64,000 nt of DNA from Molanna angustata (lineage: Eukaryota > Arthropoda > Insecta > Trichoptera > Molannidae): contig OY754980.1 in the NCBI GenBank assembly GCA_963576475.1, positions 26,119,486 to 26,183,485 on the forward strand. The letters are read 5' to 3'. The notes under the pieces were generated by a model. It saw only the letters and a list, made by a program, of their open reading frames with translations. It had not been told where the DNA came from and did no database searches. Of the stretch, positions 34,901-44,562 are shown one piece after another. The position numbers and the translations under genes are program-made. Position 1 is the first letter of the stretch, and each line of letters opens with the position of its first letter.

Positions 34901-37900
34901 AGGTAGGAGGCAAAGTCTTATAAGACGTTTCTTCGCATCGATCGAGAGCACCATCTTCAGGAATGAGGTGTTAAACATGCAAAAATTCAGAATTTTCGTA
35001 TATTGATTAACTGTAATATATTCATATACCAAAGTAACATTTGGGAAATACCTAACAAATATTATGAAGGTATATAATATGTGTAGTGTATGTTGGTGTG
35101 TGTATGTGTCACGCTACTAACATTATAAAGAAAAAACTTTCCGTCTATCAATATTTATTCTGCCATCATATTTAACAGCTTTGCTTTTTTATTTTCTTTT
35201 CGTTAAAACTAATCTTTTTACGCGTGTTATATATTGTTGTGCGATTCATTTTGAACAGTTTTGTTATTCACTAAAAACTAAACGACAAAAGTTACCTACA
35301 AACAAAAAAAAAATCAATGTCAATACTAATATTAATTTAATTTGTGGATCTTGTAAAACAAATAATTATTTTATGACAAAATTCAAACATCTTAATAGAG
35401 ACGAAGTTGGAATATTATACGAGAACCGGGGAATCTAGACACCTATAGGGCTTACAACCTGTCATCGGTTTACGAATTGTCCTTCCAACTTCGTTTCTAT
35501 TGAGATGTTAAGAAATTATCATAAAATATCACTGACTCCCGACAGGGAAAGAAAATCCAATGTTTGCGTATATGCAACTATAAAAAATAATCGATTCACA
35601 ATTCGTGGATCTCTTAGAATAAATAATTTTAATTGATGGATCTCTTAGAATAAATAATTTTAATTGATGGATCTTTTAGAATAAATAATTCTAATAAGTG
35701 GATCTCTTGTAAAAAATAATTCTAATTGAAGTAGCTCTTATAATAAATAATTCTAATTAATATACCTCTTTGACTAAATAATTCTAATTGATGGACCTCT
35801 TAGAATAAATAATTCTAATTGGTGGATATCTTAGTATAAATAATTCTAATTTATGGATCTCTTAGAATAAATAATTCTAATTGATGGATCTCGTAGAGTA
35901 AATTATTTTAATTGGTGGATCTCGCAGAACAAATAAAATATTATTATTATAATTGGTGAATCTCGTGTAGAAAAAATGCACCCCAGAAAAATCTCCGAAT
36001 AAATACATTTATTTTTTTTTATTGTAAAATATAATGAATTTCAACTTTTCTACATCCAAATTACAATTCCTTTGCATATATTTCACAGTTTAATTTCCAG
36101 AGGAAATATAAAAAGTCTGTATAATTTGTATAATGTCCTATATCTGTCAACTGCATTTAAAATGTAATAATTAAAAAATGTACTCACTCCATAATTTCCT
36201 TCGTGAATCCATGAAGTGCAATGATTGCGTGCAAGAATATCAAAAATATTTGATAAGTTACAGTAAACATTACTTACTATGAAACTCTAGTCTTAATTAC
36301 ACCGTGTAAATTTTGCTGGAATACTGAATTATGTGGTCATATCACTTGTCATTTATTTTGAATTTTCCTTTTGTTTTATTTCACTGAAGTAAAAATGAAT
36401 ACTGCAATGTGGTTTTTTACAAAATCTAAATTTAATAATTCTAATATACTTAATTAAAATGATATATTGTTTTATGAAATGAAGCTAAGCGTTACTACAT
36501 AAAATGTACCATCGGTATTCTACTTATTATTTCATTACTTTGTTCGTTATAATTCTACGGCATCAGTTTTTTAATGTGTTTAATTGGATTTCTGTATATT
36601 GCGAGTGCCTGGTTGTTGGTGAGTTGCTGCAGAAGATAGAATAAGTTGAAGTTTACGGCATCAGTTTTTTAATATGTTTAGTTGGATTTCTGTATATTGC
36701 GAGTGCCGGGTTGTTGGAGAGTTGCTGCAGAAGATAGATAGAATAAGTTGAAGTCTACGGCATCAGTTTTTTAATGTGTTTAATTGGATTTCTGTATATT
36801 GCAGAAGATAGAATAAGTTGAAGGCGAAGACTGACGAAAGGCCAAGGCTGTAGTGCCATTGAAGAAGAATAAATATCTGGGGGGCTACCCATGACACGTT
36901 CTTGATACTTTCTTAACTTGTCTTTATGTTAAAAATGTATTAATCAACACTCGATCATAATGTGATTTTTATCTTTATCTACATTGAATCATAAAAAAAT
37001 GTTAACATCAAAGTTTAGTATGTACATAATTGTTATTAAGTTTTGTATAAATTAAAACAATTAATTGATTAATTTTAACCTCAAAGATTTGTAAAGTCTG
37101 TACTTGATCTTAACTTATGTTAATCAACTTCACGAGTAGCCTTGCAGTACTCGATCATAATCTACATTCAATAAAAAAAATCGTTAGGATCAACGTTTAG
37201 TATGAAATTGCCATTATTTTTTTGTATATGCACATATACCATCACGCCGTTTCCCTATTTGGGGTAGGCAGAGAGAACCGAACGTAAGACTATTCTATCT
37301 TTGTATAAATAAATAAATTAATTTCAATATGAATGTCAGCGATAAATGTGTGTCAAGATAGAAATAAGTGGCGTTCGGTTCTCTCTGCTTACCCCATGAG
37401 GGACATGGCGTGATGGTATGTATGTATGTATGTAATTTCAATCTAAAAGATTTCTTAAATTTGAATCTAATCTTATTCAACTTGATGAGTAACTATTCAA
37501 TTTCATAATGATATTTAAAGGTGAGTGGAGATAGGTATTATTATTTTATGTGTACCTACTCATCTTTTCACAAAATATTAAAAAAAACATACTTGCAATC
37601 ATTATTGTAGTAGTATCCCCTGACAGTGTGTCCTTTAGAAGCCACGTTAAGGCTGAGTCTCTATACGGCACATAGCGACTTCCTCGTGATATAGGAGATG
37701 CTAAACACAAAAGGAAGGATTATTTTTTTTATATATTTTGTAAAATAATACAACTTGATACATGATTATCACTATAACGAAATTAAAAACATGAATGGGA
37801 TCCGAATTAAAAATAAACGAACCCTTTACAAACACTGAATAATTGGCGCCCAATGCGGGGCTTATCTTCATTGATCTTCGGCCATACTCTCTACTGCAAA

Positions 37901-40900
37901 TCCGATCCTAATTAAGAATTTTTCGTTAATGCGTTAGGTTAGGTAAGTTTTAATCGTAATAGTAGAAAATTTGAATGTCCGCAAGTGACAGGTAGGTAAG
38001 CTCTAAAGTGAGGCTACAGCTGATGTTTTCCTGCTGCAATCGTATTGAAATAGGAAACTTTTTAAGAGTTAGTGATATATCTACAAAGCTTTGATACTAT
38101 CAAATTTACAATTGAATTATTATGAACTGGATTTCTATTTTTTTAATATTATCATTTCCCTGTTTAGGGTCAATCGTTACTGCAAGTTTATGAAGACATT
38201 TTTAAATAATGGATGCATTTTAAAATATATCTTTCTTTGAGTCCAGAACTTTCCTGCATCTATATACGCTTGATGGGATGTTTTGGACCCTAAAGAGCTA
38301 GAGATGAGCAAATGCAAGACTAAGGTCGGGGTGGTCTTGGTCTTTGTCTTGTATACCCAGTCTTGTAAATCTTGCGGGTCTTGTAACTTTAACAAAAAAA
38401 AAATCTCTGAAAATTCAGTAATTATGTATAGTGAAATATGACAAAAAAATAATAGTATTATGTCGATAACGGGTTCAATTCCAAAGATGAATTAAAATTT
38501 AAATTGACGTTAAGGTCATTAAAAATAAAATGTGTTCACTAGAACAGTCATTTTTCATTCATTTTAATTTCACTATCCATTTTATAATATTTTTCTTTTG
38601 TCGTTTTTTCTCATTAAATTCCCTTTGAATTACCTAAACATAAACAAATTTAAAGAAATTGCAAGACTGCGAGACTCTTGATTTTGCAAATCCTGGTCTT
38701 GGTCTTGCAGCTTAATCTTGTAAGTCTCGCAATACCAAGACTTGCAAGTCTTGCAAGTCTTTTATTCATCACTATACAGAGCTTAGCAAATTTATGGCTC
38801 GATAATTTGAAGCAATGAAAAAAAAGTATTTGCTAGTTATATGGATGGGTGAATTATTTCCATTTGAAGTTTTACTCTTGTGTATGTTGTATTTTATTTT
38901 GCTAACATTTAAATACGCTAAATCTTCTGTAGATTAGGACGTTTATACTATTTCATTGCATAAAATAGTAATGAACGAACGTATATATTTAGGAAATAAA
39001 AGTGAATGTATATTTACCAAGTGCTGATATGACATTAGCCAATGCCACTAGTGACTTGTTGATGTTGGCTCCCTCCTTTTGACGAGATATACTCTGGTTC
39101 ACTCTGCTAGGCCTTTCACTATATAGAGGATACATTATTAGAGGTCATAATTCTCTTATTAACTCGAATTCATTGTTTTTCAAGAATTTTCCTTTAATAT
39201 TTTATTGAAAATTGGTCATGAGGCATACAACTGAATTTATAAATATAAAAAAGGAACCATAAGCAAAAATTCCCTTTCAATATTTCATTGTACATTTTGT
39301 AAGCTTGTGTGCCTAGTTAACGTGTCAATTTAGCAATGGAAAAAATAAGAAAATATAACTCAACGTATGGAAGTGACAGCGGCCTTACTCTCCACTGCAA
39401 ATCCGATCCCAATACGATCCGATTCGCTAAGAACCTACCTTTGTAACGGAGAATGAATGCGGTAGGTAGGTATGTTTTAATAGTAATAGTCTTTAATTTG
39501 TATGTACGCAGGCGGCAGATAGGTATGTTCTAAATGAAAATTTGAAATCGGGATCGGATTAGAGTTTCAAGAGTAAGGCTACAGGTATCACGTGACAGGC
39601 AAATGTCACTTCCATACATTGATTAATCTTTGCTTTTATTTTTGACAGGTGTCCCGTGACATTCAGCTGTCACTTGCATTTATTATTTTTTCTTTTCCAT
39701 CGCTACATTGACACGTTGACTAGGCACCCAGATTTGTTTTTTTATTAACATAAACCAATCACAGCATGCGTAGGTAATTCAATAGAAGTTTTTTGAGGAA
39801 ATATATTTTCAATGAATTGTCTCATTAACCCAATTAGATATTTAAATATGTAACTATATGTTAATTGACTAGATCAAATATTATCAGTTTCAGACAAATT
39901 GAAATGAGAACCTTCATAAATTACTTAAACAAAAAAAATATTGTGTTATAGGTTAATGTAACATAAACATTATATATGGCAGAATTTCAAATCTATATTC
40001 CCCATTCCATATTAAGATATTCTTCTGCTAACGACCTATCTAATTTTATTTAAAATATATTTATGTGTACTTGGGACACACATGAAAATTGGTCGAGAAA
40101 ACCAAACGGCCGAAATAAAGAGACGAATCGATCTAGCCCACATCTTCAAAAATCCCCAAATTCCCTCAACCTGAAACGGAAGGTATATGAGATCTGTGTA
40201 CTGCCAGTAGCTACTTATGGCTTGGAGACTATGACAATGACTCAGAAATGTGCTGAAAAACTAAGAGCCATGTTAGGATTAAGTCTGACAGAGAGACAGG
40301 GTGCGAAACGACACCATCAGGGAAAATCAAAAATGGTTGATGTCGTCCACCGCATTCATACTCTGAAATGGAGATGGGCGGGCCACGTGGCAAGATACCT
40401 CGAGGACAGGTGGCCAAGGATAGTGTTGGATTGGAGACCGAGAATGACAGTCAGAGGTGTTGGAAGACCGCCAATGAGATGGAGAGATGACATCAGCTGC
40501 CATGTTGGTGTCAATTGGTTGCTCAGAGCACAAGATAGAGTGGCGTGGAAGGAGATCGAGGAGGCCTTCGTCCAGGAGTGGACGGGATTAAACTGAGAAG
40601 ATGAAAAAGAAGTAGATATTTATTCTCATTACGAAGTTCAAATAAGAGCTTTTCTTATCCCAACGTGTCGGATGGCATCACTCTCTTCAATTGTCGGATG
40701 TTTTTTTTTTGTAGGCACTGTTTTAAATCGGCGAATAGTAAGTATGTCTATCAAGAGCTTTTACAAGTGAAAATATCAGTGAAATAATATATCGTGTGTA
40801 TATACCTTCCTGCTAAATCTATAAGTGTAAGTGTTACAGGTGGATTTTCTTTCCTCACAGCAAGAAGAGCATGTGACCTGCTAGAGTCAGGATTTCTCTG

Positions 40901-42774
40901 TGTGGCAGCTGCCTTCCTCCTTGAGGATCCAATCTTCACCATAGAGCACAGTGTTTCACCGCTCTTGACTGAGATTTCACTCAGACCTGTTTCAAAAAAT
41001 ATTTATTATCTGTTCTAAAGATTTCTAAAAAATATTTCCACGCACCCAATTATAATTTTTAGTATAATTTTAAGAAGTCACAAATTGTTTTACACTGGAA
41101 CTTATGTATGGTGAGCTTGAAGTAATAAACTGTCTAGTTAGATGAGACTTTATAAACACATAAAAATGTTAGCTGGTTATACAATACATAATTATATATT
41201 TAAAGGTAAATTGACATATAGGCATACATCAAAAGGGTATTTACCCAAAATATAAAAGAATTTCGGCTAATATTTATTTTATTTAAATCGTCTCTATGAT
41301 TCAAAACTGACTTTCAATAAACTACCTAAATTATACTATTTTTTCCCCCATTGAATTAAGTATATATAATTAACAGATCATTCTGTATATGCCTAAATGT
41401 ATTTTATTTATTTATTTTTATTTATTTAGTAGCACAATATTAAAAAAACAAAATATATTAAAGATAACTGCTTCACTAGACAGAGTCTGTTCCGAAGCAA
41501 TTATCAGTTAAGTTTGTAAATTTTGTACATTTTACAATGCAAAAAATATAACACATACATATTAGGTATAGAAAAAATATAAACAATAAAAAATACACAT
41601 AAATCAACCTTAACAATAAAAAAATATTATTTACATATCAACCTACACAGTAAAAAGTTCACAAAAAAAATATGACAGCCAAAAAATATATTAAGTGGGA
41701 GAAACTGAAAGAAATCAAATTATTATTGTTGAAACATTCTTTTCGTTTTGGAGTCTACCTACTTCGAGTAGCCACTTTGTTCCTGACATTTTGAATGTTT
41801 TTAACACTTTAAGTGCCGATGGCAGTTTGTTAAATATACGTGGAGCAATATAATAAAAAAATCTTTGTCCAAATTTAGTATTCATTTTCGGAACTCGATA
41901 GCCACCCGAAGTTTTACTCCTAGTGTCCCTTGCATTAACCTTTGTGAAATTTGAATTGTTTTTAAAAAATAAATATAAAATTGATCTTGTATAAAGTTGC
42001 CGTATATCCAGTACTTTGAAAGATTTAAAAAGGTTTTCAGAGCTATACCTGAATGGCTTCTTATTGATAACTCTGATTATGCACTTTTGAGCTTTTATTA
42101 AAGAGTCTAGTAAGGTAACTGCTGCACCACCCCATGAAGATATTGCATAGCTAATGTTGCTCTGACATAGTGCATAATAAACCATTTTTAAATATGGGAC
42201 ATTCAAATAATTTCTTAAATTTCTAAAAATATATATAAGTTTTCTTATTTTATTATCTATATATTCAATGTGAGGTTCCCATCTTAGATTTTCATCAATA
42301 ATTACTCCTAGATACTTAATTTCATTTGCTTTCTCCATACAAAGTCAACCGCCATGCCGCGCACCGTCGCGTCGCGTCGGCACCGTTGCTTATTTGTCGG
42401 TGTCTCGGTTTCGATTCCTGGCAGAGGAAAGATTTATTTCACATACAATAATTTCACCACTTGTACACTATGCAAGAAAGCGCATTATCATTAAAGATCT
42501 ATGTATTCTTATATTCAATATTTATTTGTTCGGAACAGAACATAATAATATTGAGTATTTTTGGAGTCTATTTTATGGTAATTAGAATGTTAATTGTTAA
42601 TAAACAATACCTTCTACGTAAGGTCCTCTATTAGGATGCTCTCTGATTCTAAGTCCTTTAATTTGATTGGCTGAAGGTTGTCCTGTGTCGTTAGGATCTT
42701 TGCCTTCGTACGATGACGCTGTTATGCCACTGCCTAGTAGATCTCTCACACGTTCATTGTAGATTTCCAAATAA
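26071..42774 (-). CDS. Kinesin-3-like motor protein, 3' six exons
   Basis: Plus-end microtubule motor of the kinesin-3 type (closest in memory to KIF16/STARD9/KIF14-like motors; orthologue not settled). Exons in transcript order: 42611-42774, 40806-40986, 39018-39118, 37593-37700, 31218-31453, 26071-28995. All five introns are GT..AG and all phases agree, giving about 1,238 codons. The motor half seen contains [28 protein letters not shown], switch I NPDSSRSH, switch [44 protein letters not shown] and [20 protein letters not shown] short Ala/Arg-rich neck coil follows, then a 975-residue acidic, Ser/Asn-rich tail. No FHA, PX or START domain is recognised. The P-loop exon is missing and should be upstream of 42774. 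Confidence 0.93.
28996..31217. other. Kinesin intron between exons e and f
   Basis: AT-rich. Holds a minus-strand tRNA-like head (29770-29840) and at 30560-30660 a segment (GACGTTGGAATATTTAAG .. CACCTACAGGGCTTACGACC) related to the palindromic element at 35386-35509. Confidence 0.5.
29770..29840 (-). mobile_element. tRNA-like SINE head
   Basis: The minus strand reads GCAACGGTTAGGGCGTTGG, then a B-box-like GGATTCAAATCCTGCCTCG, homologous to the head at 2284. The acceptor stem is incomplete and the tail is not recognised, so not a tRNA gene. Confidence 0.6.
31218..31453 (-). CDS. Kinesin exon e (end of motor and neck)
   Basis: Acceptor GTGTATACAG, donor GTATCT. Encodes [20 protein letters not shown], a Gly-rich hinge (LAGGGGV), and an Arg/Ala/Leu coil ([17 protein letters not shown]). 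Much more GC-rich than the flanking introns. Confidence 0.92.
31846..32265 (+). repeat. Dispersed repeat R2 with TTAA-flanked end
   Basis: Starts TTAAGGGGGCATATAATC, then shares TTTCTCAAATATTATATTAA, a 'gtgtttctaaaa' block and GATAGTTACCCTTA..TAGTGTATTAGG with 34145-34695, 34780-34888 and 47205-47690. Confidence 0.6.
32401..32573. mobile_element. Fold-back miniature element
   Basis: Two arms of about 65 bases with few mismatches (GAAAACGCTTAGCGATATCG, CCAAACGCT, GTATGGGATTTGACGTTTG) surround a loop of about 35 bases. No coding capacity. It would fold into one long hairpin if transcribed within the kinesin intron. Confidence 0.75.
33057..34088. mobile_element. hAT-type non-autonomous transposon, 1.03 kb
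   Basis: Ends CAGTGGCGGCTG / CAGCCGCCACTG, flanked by GTAACAAC (33049-33056) and GTGACAAC (34089-34096), an 8-bp duplication with one change. Near both ends the words GGGCTCA / TGAGCCC pair. No transposase frame. The left third is a three-copy 86-bp tandem repeat. Confidence 0.82.
33104..33361 (+). repeat. Three-copy 86-bp tandem repeat
   Basis: Units start at 33104, 33190 and 33276 with TTTTACCTAGAAGATAAATT and are almost identical, inside the hAT-type element. Confidence 0.9.
34145..34695 (+). repeat. Dispersed repeat R2, second copy with right terminus
   Basis: Shares the R2 blocks and ends ATTATATGCCCTCTTAA (TTAA 34692-34695), the complement of the left end at 31846. A partial further copy is at 34740-34888 and ends the same way (TTAA 34885-34888). 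Confidence 0.55.
35386..35509. mobile_element. Small palindromic element
   Basis: Inverted ends AACATCTTAATAGAGACG / complement, 124 bases, about 26 bases per arm with two mismatches. The middle (ACCGGGGAATCTAGACACC) is shared with 30590-30640. Confidence 0.65.
35601..35960 (+). repeat. 31-bp minisatellite, about 11 copies
   Basis: Unit like GGATCTCTTAGAATAAATAA + TTCTAATTGAT; starts at 35608, 35639 and so on, with increasing divergence to the right. In a kinesin intron. Confidence 0.85.
36556..36825 (+). repeat. Three-copy tandem repeat of about 100 bp
   Basis: TACGGCATCAGTTTTTTAAT recurs at 36556, 36654 and 36756; the third unit lacks an internal 35-base part. The unit ends AGATAGAATAAGTTGAAG. 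Confidence 0.85.
37222..37435. mobile_element. Two LINE family A 3' ends in opposite orientation
   Basis: Minus-strand end: ATATACCATCACGCCG and GGTAGGCAGAGAGAACCGAA (37222-37285). Plus-strand end: GTGGCGTTCGGTTCTCTCTG and GGTATGTATGTATGTATG (37345-37435). Both point outward and share only the last coding/3' UTR part. Confidence 0.75.
37593..37700 (-). CDS. Kinesin exon d (YRDS..LL motif)
   Basis: Acceptor TTGTGTTTAG, donor GTATGT. Encodes [19 protein letters not shown] and [12 protein letters not shown], with the conserved 'PYRDS.LT.LL' block. Confidence 0.92.
37881..38014. mobile_element. Relative of the inner element at 39382
   Basis: Shares ATACTCTCTACTGCAAATCC and the inner GTTTTAATCGTAATAGT block with 39382-39579. 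Ends GTGAGGC, a degenerate inverted copy of GCCATACTC. Confidence 0.55.
38299..38774. mobile_element. hAT-type miniature transposon, 476 bp
   Basis: Starts TAGAGATGAGCAAA and ends TTTATTCATCACTA. Flanked by TAAAGAGC (38291-38298) and TACAGAGC (38775-38782), 7 of 8 matching. Dense CTTGCAAG/GTCTTG words within 120 bases of each end look like subterminal transposase sites. Confidence 0.75.
39018..39118 (-). CDS. Kinesin exon c (after switch II)
   Basis: Acceptor CTATATAG, donor GTAAAT. Encodes [20 protein letters not shown] and [13 protein letters not shown], the microtubule-facing helix 4 region. Confidence 0.92.
39309..39727. mobile_element. Palindromic element with another element nested inside
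   Basis: Outer inverted repeat of about 35 bases starting GTGCCTAGTTAACGTGTCAA, 32 of 35 matching. The inner flanks TATGGAAGTGACA / TGTCACTTCCATA also pair. The inner element occupies 39382-39579. Confidence 0.75.
39382..39579. mobile_element. Inner palindromic element
   Basis: Ends GCCTTACTC / GAGTAAGGC, then ATCCGATCCC / GGGATCGGAT. Related copy at 37881-38014. Confidence 0.65.
40063..40596 (+). mobile_element. LINE family B, reverse transcriptase C-terminus
   Basis: An open frame of 177 codons: [35 protein letters not shown] and [12 protein letters not shown], ending [10 protein letters not shown]. This is the C-terminal block of RTE-type LINE proteins ('LKW.WAGH.AR', 'GRP..RW.DD', 'W'). 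It lacks the catalytic region, so is a 5'-truncated dead copy in a kinesin intron, antisense to the gene. Confidence 0.8.
40806..40986 (-). CDS. Kinesin exon b (switch I to switch II)
   Basis: Acceptor TTTGAAACAG, donor GTATAT. Encodes [20 protein letters not shown], switch [14 protein letters not shown] and the start of switch II LIDLAGS. The bases of the final serine codon are split with exon c. Confidence 0.92.
41397..42345 (-). mobile_element. 5'-truncated LINE (family D-like)
   Basis: The minus-strand frame 41715-42338 reads [38 protein letters not shown] and [15 protein letters not shown], typical of the post-catalytic part of a reverse transcriptase. An AT tail lies at 41397-41430 (complement of a poly(A)/TAAA tail). 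The frame is intact for 207 codons. Confidence 0.78.
42611..42774 (-). CDS. Kinesin exon a (loop before switch I)
   Basis: Preceded by TTTTTTGCAG, followed by GTATTG. Encodes [16 protein letters not shown], an inserted [18 protein letters not shown] loop, then [15 protein letters not shown]. The 'REHP..GPYV' string is a kinesin-3 hallmark. Confidence 0.9.
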
Positions 42775-42997
42775 CTGCAAAAAATAAAAAGCTTTTTTTT
42801 AATTATGTATGCATAATGATCGCTTGCAATTGTAAATTTTTGTATGCAATTTTACATTTATTAATATTTTTTATAAAAAAAAATATATAAGAAAATTATA
42901 TTAACAAATAAAAAATTTAAACACTTCAAAAAGAGATGAACTAGTGCTTTGAAAGTAATCAATACAGTATTATATTATTATAACTAAATTAATTTGG

Positions 42998-43265
42998 GAC
43001 CGGGACACCATCTACCCTATTGCACATGGAAGACACTGAATAGACTCCGTGTAGGTGTCACAAGGTGTAAAAATAACTTGTATAGGTGGGGTATAGGACG
43101 ATAAAATGATGTATCTTGAGATTGCGGGGAGGTCCAATATGATAAGCATCTTCTTGTCTGCCGAAACATGGTACAGGGATGTATCGAGGAATACTTGGTT
43201 GTGGCAAATAACGTGGCAATTGATGCTGCAACGTATTGGAGTGGAAAGGCTTAATATCCGGACAC
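42998..43265 (+). mobile_element. LINE fragment with RNase-H-adjacent zinc-like end
   Basis: With frame shifts it reads LNRLRVGVTRCKNNLYRWGI, CGEVQYDKHLLVCRNM and NVAIDAATYWSGK. 'LNRLR.G......W......C.CG....H....C' is the terminal block of Jockey/R1-type LINE proteins. Preceded by decayed DNA; no active copy. Confidence 0.6.
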
Positions 43266-43457
43266 GTAAGGTAAGGTAAGTATAATATAGGAGCGTATTT
43301 TGGAATTAATTTATTACGCGTAGCATACGACCCATATCAATTAAAAAACGTTTTAATATTTTGGTAATTATTAATACGAGAACTTAATTTGCATGTCTTC
43401 TTTGATATTTTAGATTCAATCCAAATGTACCGAGTTAATAAATTAAAGAATGTTGCG

Positions 43458-43703
43458 AATACCATGATCTAGTAATGAGGACCAATATGACCGAATACCA
43501 TGATCTTCTATGAGGACCAATATGACCGAATACCATGGCCTGCTATGAGGACCAATATGACCGAATACCATGGCCTGCTATGAGGACTAATATTACCGAA
43601 TACCATGGCCTGCTATGAGGACTAATATTACCGAATACCATGGCCTGCTATGAGGACTAATATTACCGAATACCATGGCCTGCTATGAGGACTAATATTA
43701 CCG
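43458..43703 (+). repeat. 35-bp tandem repeat, 7 copies
   Basis: The unit contains AATACCATGGCCTGCTATGA and ends ACCG. Units start at 43458 (36 bp) and then every 35 bp from 43494. The three right-most units are nearly identical, so they spread most recently. Confidence 0.92.
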
Positions 43704-43829
43704 AATTTAAATGAACTAAATATTGATAAAAGATCTGTCGTTTGTTGCTTCCAGCGCATCCTTCAATAATATTTTACACATCTTCAGACAGGTTCTCTAT
43801 AACATCGAGAAGTTCGTCGTGATGTGAAG

Positions 43830-43945
43830 TCTGGAGGGTAGAAAGTCTATATAGTGGTCGTTCACCGACGCAATGGAGAGACCTTGTCGAGTCTGCTACA
43901 GGATCGTCAAATTCTGATCCCCCAATCTAATACAATAATGTTATC
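43830..43945 (+). mobile_element. LINE fragment
   Basis: Reads SGRSPTQWRDLVESATGSS, a 'GR.P..W.D.V' LINE C-terminal block. Confidence 0.45.
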
Positions 43946-44348
43946 TCCCTGAAAGTAAATAAATTTAATGAAAATAAACTTTTTGCTTTGTGACAAGTAC
44001 AATAGGGTGTTTAGATAAAGGTTAACCTTGACTTCGACTAGCAGACTATATTTGTTAGGCTTCAATGGTGTAGGTACCTACTATACCAACCAAACTATAT
44101 CATGTATAATATATGTTGCTATTTTGTATATTCTCACGTGTTCTTGCATGAGAAACTCGTGGACAATACCAAACCTCAATATTATATTATTCTTGTTGTA
44201 ATACAGCTACATACCGATACTGTGTTTTCAATACAATAACATGTGACATGACACTTAAATACCTACCTACATGAATATATAATCTATAATATAGGTAATA
44301 CTGTGTTGTAATTTGTAACATCGTTATTCTACTTATTTATTTATTTAA

Positions 44349-44562
44349 TATTGCTTCTTGGGCAACTAACAGGTACTATGTCAAATATTAATTTAACACG
44401 CACCCAATAACAAGTTGCCACATTCTGGAGACTTACGATATTAATCGTCTCGCAGATCCAGACTGAAAACACAATTAAAAACTGTGTCTCCACCGGGAAT
44501 CGACCCCGGGACCCTTGGCTCAGCAGTCAGATATCTAACTAACTCAGCCACGAAGGCCTATG
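44349..44562 (-). mobile_element. tRNA-derived SINE, second family, good copy
   Basis: On the minus strand: head GGCCTTCGTGGCTGAGTTAG, B box GGGGTCGATTCCCGG, body with TGTGGCAACTTGTTATTGGG, end ACCTGTTAGTTGCCC then AAGCAATATTA. Homologous to 13896-14185. The end alone recurs at 56507-56533. Confidence 0.8.

Noticed and set aside
37852..37870. Retroelement primer-binding site (TTGGCGCCCAATGCGGGGC)
   Set aside because: It resembles the insect Ty3/gypsy primer site, but no LTR is recognisable upstream and no internal region follows, because a palindromic element starts 11 bases later. Kept only as a hint of an old LTR element.
43458..43703. CRISPR-like array
   Set aside because: Units are head-to-tail without unique spacers, in a eukaryotic genome; it is a plain tandem repeat.
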